Made by a program: the position numbers and the translations under genes | Shown: positions 32,692 to 36,412 of the stretch, in pieces | How positions within the stretch are numbered: the stretch's first letter is position 1 | Layout of the letters: every line of letters starts with the position of its first letter | Assembly: GCA_964518405.1 (NCBI GenBank) | Contig: CAZFGB010000107.1 | Coordinates: forward strand, 1 to 36,412 | Source of the DNA: VXNE01 sp964518405 | GTDB taxonomy: Bacteria > Pseudomonadota > Gammaproteobacteria > Pseudomonadales > Azotimanducaceae | Length of the DNA stretch: 36,412 nucleotides | Direction: 5' to 3' | The notes under the pieces: generated by a model | Told to the model about the DNA's origin: nothing | The model's input: the letters and a program-made list of their open reading frames with translations, nothing else | The model's database searches: none

Positions 32692-34554
32692 CTAAGGTTC
32701 CGACTGTTCTTCCGCGTTGCTTCCAGCCCTGTCGGCGCTATCGGTCAACAGCTTCAAACGCCATCCGCCTACCCAACGGAACAAGCCCACGCTCTCTACC
32801 GTCACTTCGACGGTTTGCGCGACCGACAGTCCTTCCGGGTCGCGCGCGGTCACCGTAACCGACGCTTGGCCCTCACCCGACGCGCTAATCGCAAGTCTGC
32901 TGCCAGCCATGCTCACGATCGCGATATCGCTGTTCGATGTCGCGGCCGAATAGGTCAGCTCGTCACCGTCCGGATCCTCGAAGAATGGACCGACATCCAT
33001 CGTCACCTCCGCGGCGTCCGCGCCGGCGCCCTCCTCCAGCTGCTGTTTCTGGATCGTTCCAACCGCCAGCGGGGTCTCGTTGACGTCGATCACCATCACG
33101 ACGACATCAACCGCCGCCTCACCGCCGAAACTGTCGCGCGCACGCACGATCAGCTCGAACCGGCTCGGCCCGGCCTCGAAGTCTTCGCCTGTTCCCACAT
33201 ACATCACCGACCCGTCGGTTGCCCCGACCGTGAATCGCTCGCCATCGCCCCGCGCCAACGCATACGTCAGCGGGTCGCCGTCGGGGTCGTCGGCTGCCAC
33301 CTCTCCCAATTCGGCCGGTCCCGACACGCCCTCCCGAAGCTCGAAGACGTATGACAGCCGGCCGAACGTCGGGGGCCGGTTCGGTGGTGGCGGTAGTGGC
33401 GTCACCTCGATGGCGACTTCGGCGGAGGCCGCCCCGCCCCGTCCATCGGACACCCGGACGCCGACGGCGTAGCGTCCAACCGGCACCGATGCCGCCCAGC
33501 GTGCCGATGCCTGATCGATTGCCCCGACAAAGCGCCCCTGCGATGCCGTCCAGCGGTAAGTCAACCCGTCGTTGTCCGGGTCAGATGCCGACGCGGTCAA
33601 TCTCACTTGGGCGCCCGATTCGACCGCGCATGGCGCGCAGGACGCCGACACCGTCGGCGGTCGGTTCGCAGGGGGCCGCGTCCCTTCGTCCTCCCTGATA
33701 GTCACCATGACCGAGCGCGGCTTACCGGCACGGATCGAGGGTGGCAGACTGCCCAGCTCTACCGTAAACGTCTCATCATCCGCGTCGTCGTCCTGCGCCG
33801 TCGCAATCCGTCCCGTTCCGGAGGTCGAGCCCGGGTTTATGAGGATGCTGTCCAGCGTGCCGTAGTCGTCCATCTCGGCGGTCCCGGCAGTCAGCACCAG
33901 CGGGACCGTTACGCTGCTGCCGGACAGCGCCTCCGAAAGGTCCGCCTTCACCGTCACCGATTCTCCCTCCCGAACCGGGTTCGGGGAGGCCGACAGACGC
34001 ACGGTCGGAATTCGCGGCGGATCCGTGTTGCTCACGACGAACGTGTTCTCGTTCCTGCTCCGCGGGCCGGGATGGGTCATCCGTTCGCCATTGCCGAGGC
34101 AACCCCAGATGCACGGCTCGTCCGCTCCCCCCAGGCACGGGCCGTCAAGATCTTCGCGAAACTTGGCAGGGGTTAGCGCGACCGTCCCGTTCAGGTACGC
34201 GAGGTCGCCGCCGGACAGGGTCGCGTCCCATTCGTCGCTGCACGCTTCCTCGTCCAGCGCAAGCGGCGCCAGCCCGAGCGTCGCCGTCGTGCCGGACACC
34301 ACAAAGTCCGCCGCGTGCACATGCGTCACGGGTTCCGTGAAGGTGAGCAGCCAAGTAAGCTCGTCGGCGCTGGTTTGTTCGGTGGTCGGGTTCTTCCGCG
34401 AGAGCGTTTCAATGTTCGGGGAGGCCTGAGCGGCAATCCCCGCAGACACCACGAACGAGACTGCGACGAAGAAGATGGATCCGGACCTCGGCGTCGTGCG
34501 CCCGGTGGACCGACCCCCGCCAATCGGACGCTGTCCTGTCAGCGCGGTAGTCAC
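32692..34554 (-). CDS. Secreted multi-domain Ig/cadherin-like repeat protein
   Basis: A protein of about 620 residues, exported by a signal peptide whose hydrophobic core SIFFVAVSFVVSAGIAAQA ends just before SPNIET. From the N-terminus it has: a bacterial Ig-like domain with DELTWLLTFTEPVTHV and a Cys-containing insert; a Calx-beta-like domain (PNPVREGESVTV.., EMDDYGTLDSILINPG); a PKD-like domain (DPDNDGLTYRW); a cadherin-like domain (DDPDGDPLTYAL..VIDVNETP); and a last Ig-like domain (EDPDGDELTYSA). There is no visible anchor or enzymatic domain. Such proteins are usually adhesins or matrix components. The start is uncertain: GTG at 34554 is preferred over an ATG at 34593. It may follow ileS in the same transcript. 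Confidence 0.8.
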   Translation of the reverse strand: MTTALTGQRPIGGGRSTGRTTPRSGSIFFVAVSFVVSAGIAAQASPNIETLSRKNPTTEQTSADELTWLLTFTEPVTHVHAADFVVSGTTATLGLAPLALDEEACSDEWDATLSGGDLAYLNGTVALTPAKFREDLDGPCLGGADEPCIWGCLGNGERMTHPGPRSRNENTFVVSNTDPPRIPTVRLSASPNPVREGESVTVKADLSEALSGSSVTVPLVLTAGTAEMDDYGTLDSILINPGSTSGTGRIATAQDDDADDETFTVELGSLPPSIRAGKPRSVMVTIREDEGTRPPANRPPTVSASCAPCAVESGAQVRLTASASDPDNDGLTYRWTASQGRFVGAIDQASARWAASVPVGRYAVGVRVSDGRGGAASAEVAIEVTPLPPPPNRPPTFGRLSYVFELREGVSGPAELGEVAADDPDGDPLTYALARGDGERFTVGATDGSVMYVGTGEDFEAGPSRFELIVRARDSFGGEAAVDVVVMVIDVNETPLAVGTIQKQQLEEGAGADAAEVTMDVGPFFEDPDGDELTYSAATSNSDIAIVSMAGSRLAISASGEGQASVTVTARDPEGLSVAQTVEVTVESVGLFRWVGGWRLKLLTDSADRAGSNAEEQSEP

Positions 34555-34638
34555 TTTATCGCGCCCGTACCGCCAACCATGACAGAGCGGCAAACGGCGG
34601 CAAGCGGTCGTGCGGATTGGCTCGATGACCTTGGCCCT

Positions 34639-36412
34639 TTACTGCGGGTCGATTCGCGCGAGTCCGATCGTCCATCGCGCTTTTCCGAGGCTGTGCTCGG
34701 CCGAGTACGCGGGGGACCAGTCCGGCTCGGCCCATCGAATCGCCAGGGTTTCCTCCATGACGTAGTTCCGATGCTGATCGAGGGCCGCCTGAATGTCGGG
34801 CGAACCGTCGATGCTGAGCGCGATCCGATCCGAGACGTCGAGCCCCGCCTGCTTGCGGGCTTCCTGCACGGTGCGCACCAGTTCCCGCGCCAGGCCCTCT
34901 CGCTCAAGGCTCTCGGTCAATACGGTGTCGAGGCCCACCAGGTAGCCGCCCTCTTCGGCGCAGGCATAGCCTTCCGCCGATGTCGACTCCACCAGCACGT
35001 CCTCGGGTTCGAAGCTCAGGGTCTCGTTTTCCAGCGCCACTTCGAATGACCCGCCGTCGTTCACGGCCGCAGCGATGACGCGCCCGTCCGCCTTGGCCAG
35101 GGCATCGCGGATCGCGGGCACACGTCTGCCGTAGCGTTTGCCGATGCGCGGCAGGTTGGGCCTGACGCGGTAGCTCAGCAGATCGGCGTCGGAGGCGAGC
35201 ACCTCCACCGACTTGACGTTGAGTTCCTCGCGGATCTGATCCGCGTGACGCGCAAGGATGCCGGCGTCGGGCGTGCGCGCCAGCAGGCGCGCAAGCGGCT
35301 GCCGGACGCGCAAGCCACTGGCGTTGCGCGCCGCCCGCCCGAGTCCGACCACGCGCTGAACGACCTCGACTTCGGCGATGAGGGCGTCGTCGCGGGCGGC
35401 GGGGTCGGGCGCGGGCCACTCGCTCATATGTACGCTGAGAGGCGCCGTCCCGTCGACTCCCCGCGCGAGATTCTGATGCACCGCTTCGCTTAAGTATGGC
35501 ATGAACGGCGCCATCAGCCGGTTCACGGTGTGCAGGCACTCGTACAGCGTGAGATACGCGGCCTGTTTGTCCCGGCCCTCGGAGGCCTTCCAGAACCGGC
35601 GACGGTTGCGCCGCACGTACCAGTTGCTCAAGGCGTCGACGAACGACTCGATCGCCCGGCCCGCCGCGAGCACGTCGTACGACTCCAGCGCCCGCGTCGT
35701 GACGGATACCGTCTCGTTCAGCGCCGCCAGCGCCCAGCGGTCTATCTCGGGACGTTCGGCGAGGGGCACATCGCTCCCGACATCGACTTCGTCGAGCTTG
35801 GCGTACATGACGAAGAACGCGTAGGTGTTCCAGTACGTATTGATGAATCCCGCCGCGACTTCGCGAACCAGGTCCACGGAGACGCGCTTTTGCGCCTCCG
35901 GCGCCTGGCGGCACGCCAGGTACCACCTGAGCGGATCGGCGCCGACGCGATCGAAGACCTCGTACGGATCGAGGATGTTGCCGAGTGACTTCGACATTTT
36001 CTTGCCGTCCTGGTCGACGACATGGGCGAGGCAGATGCAATTCCTGTAGGCGACGCTATCCGACACGAGGGTGGCGATGGCGTGCAGCGAGTAGAACCAG
36101 CCGCGCGTCTGGTCGATCGCCTCGCAGATGTAGTCGGCGGGGAACCGGCTTTCCAGCAGGTCGGCGTTTTCGAACGGATAGTGGAACTGCGCATAGGACA
36201 TGGCTCCGGAATCGAACCAGCAGTCGATCACCTCCGGCACGCGGTTCCAGATCCTGCCGTCCTTCTCGAATGAGACCCCGTCGATGCGGGGGCGGTGCAG
36301 GTCGACATCCGCCATGGACTCACCGCTCAGCTCCTCGAGTTCCGCCAGGGAGCCGATGCAGTGGTAGTTGCCCTCGCCGTCCGTCCACACCGGCAGCGGC
36401 GTACCCCAGAAA
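34639..36412 (-). CDS. ileS: Isoleucyl-tRNA synthetase, C-terminal part (eukaryotic-like type), cut by the window end
   Basis: About 590 C-terminal residues of a class I aminoacyl-tRNA synthetase; the frame runs out of the window as FWGTPLPVWTDGEG. The KMSKS loop GKKMSKSLGN is at about 35980-36005, followed by the anticodon-binding domain (YWNTYAFFVMYAKL..RRNRRRFWK) and a C-terminal domain with LNVKSVEV and LAREL(V)RTVQEARKQAGL. The C-terminal zinc finger of E. coli-type IleRS is absent and the end resembles the type 2 enzymes of eukaryotes and some bacteria. It charges tRNA-Ile. It is followed, 45 bases later, by the secreted Ig-like protein gene. Confidence 0.95.
   Translation of the reverse strand, partial: FWGTPLPVWTDGEGNYHCIGSLAELEELSGESMADVDLHRPRIDGVSFEKDGRIWNRVPEVIDCWFDSGAMSYAQFHYPFENADLLESRFPADYICEAIDQTRGWFYSLHAIATLVSDSVAYRNCICLAHVVDQDGKKMSKSLGNILDPYEVFDRVGADPLRWYLACRQAPEAQKRVSVDLVREVAAGFINTYWNTYAFFVMYAKLDEVDVGSDVPLAERPEIDRWALAALNETVSVTTRALESYDVLAAGRAIESFVDALSNWYVRRNRRRFWKASEGRDKQAAYLTLYECLHTVNRLMAPFMPYLSEAVHQNLARGVDGTAPLSVHMSEWPAPDPAARDDALIAEVEVVQRVVGLGRAARNASGLRVRQPLARLLARTPDAGILARHADQIREELNVKSVEVLASDADLLSYRVRPNLPRIGKRYGRRVPAIRDALAKADGRVIAAAVNDGGSFEVALENETLSFEPEDVLVESTSAEGYACAEEGGYLVGLDTVLTESLEREGLARELVRTVQEARKQAGLDVSDRIALSIDGSPDIQAALDQHRNYVMEETLAIRWAEPDWSPAYSAEHSLGKARWTIGLARIDPQ

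Overview
The window is GC-rich, tightly packed bacterial DNA with no tRNA, rRNA or CRISPR array that I can see. The housekeeping gene order (glyA-nrdR-ribD-ribH-nusB-thiL-pgpA on the minus strand, facing xseB-ispA) is typical of Gammaproteobacteria. I infer an uncultured or little-studied gammaproteobacterium, probably environmental. The species cannot be named from the sequence.

Layout. (1) 1-5540 is a degraded edge: a 5'-truncated pentapeptide-type membrane protein, then a minus-strand catabolic operon (bifunctional beta-oxidation enzyme, ABM-type monooxygenase, a short-chain dehydrogenase remnant, a carboxymuconolactone-decarboxylase-like gene). An IS630 element (1621-2902) sits inside the last gene; removing it and one TA restores the reading frame exactly. 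(2) 5653-7177: a small unknown gene, xseB and ispA. (3) 7227-12560 (minus): glyA, nrdR, ribD, ribH, nusB, thiL, a possible 62-residue protein, and pgpA. (4) 12736-14134: a DUF433/DUF5615 antitoxin-toxin-like pair, translationally coupled to a GloB-type glyoxalase II. (5) 14171-23920: a complete guanidine-assimilation operon. Its leader carries an NtrC-type palindrome, a consensus sigma-54 promoter and a guanidine-I (ykkC) riboswitch. These are followed by a three-part ABC importer, two DUF1989 carboxyguanidine deiminase subunits, a biotin-dependent guanidine (urea-type) carboxylase and allophanate hydrolase. (6) 24107-27533: a Uma2-family nuclease-like protein, a trypsin-fold/PDZ protein lacking its catalytic triad, and an N-acyl-D-amino-acid deacylase family amidohydrolase (minus). 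(7) 27705-30952: a RecQ helicase fused to a phosphoribosyltransferase, a DprA-like protein, and a winged-helix piece in another frame; this is a likely anti-phage or DNA-uptake module. (8) 31059-36412: an acyl-CoA synthetase, a secreted multi-domain Ig/cadherin-like protein (minus), and the C-terminal half of an eukaryotic-type IleRS (minus, cut by the window end).

How it works together. The guanidine operon reads as one circuit. Nitrogen shortage (NtrC/sigma-54) licenses transcription, guanidine sensed by the RNA leader allows expression, the importer brings guanidine in, and carboxylase, deiminase and allophanate hydrolase convert it to ammonia and CO2. The leader also shows a plausible switch in which a P3 strand can pair with the Shine-Dalgarno sequence. 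The RecQ-PRTase/DprA module is the most likely poorly described system here.
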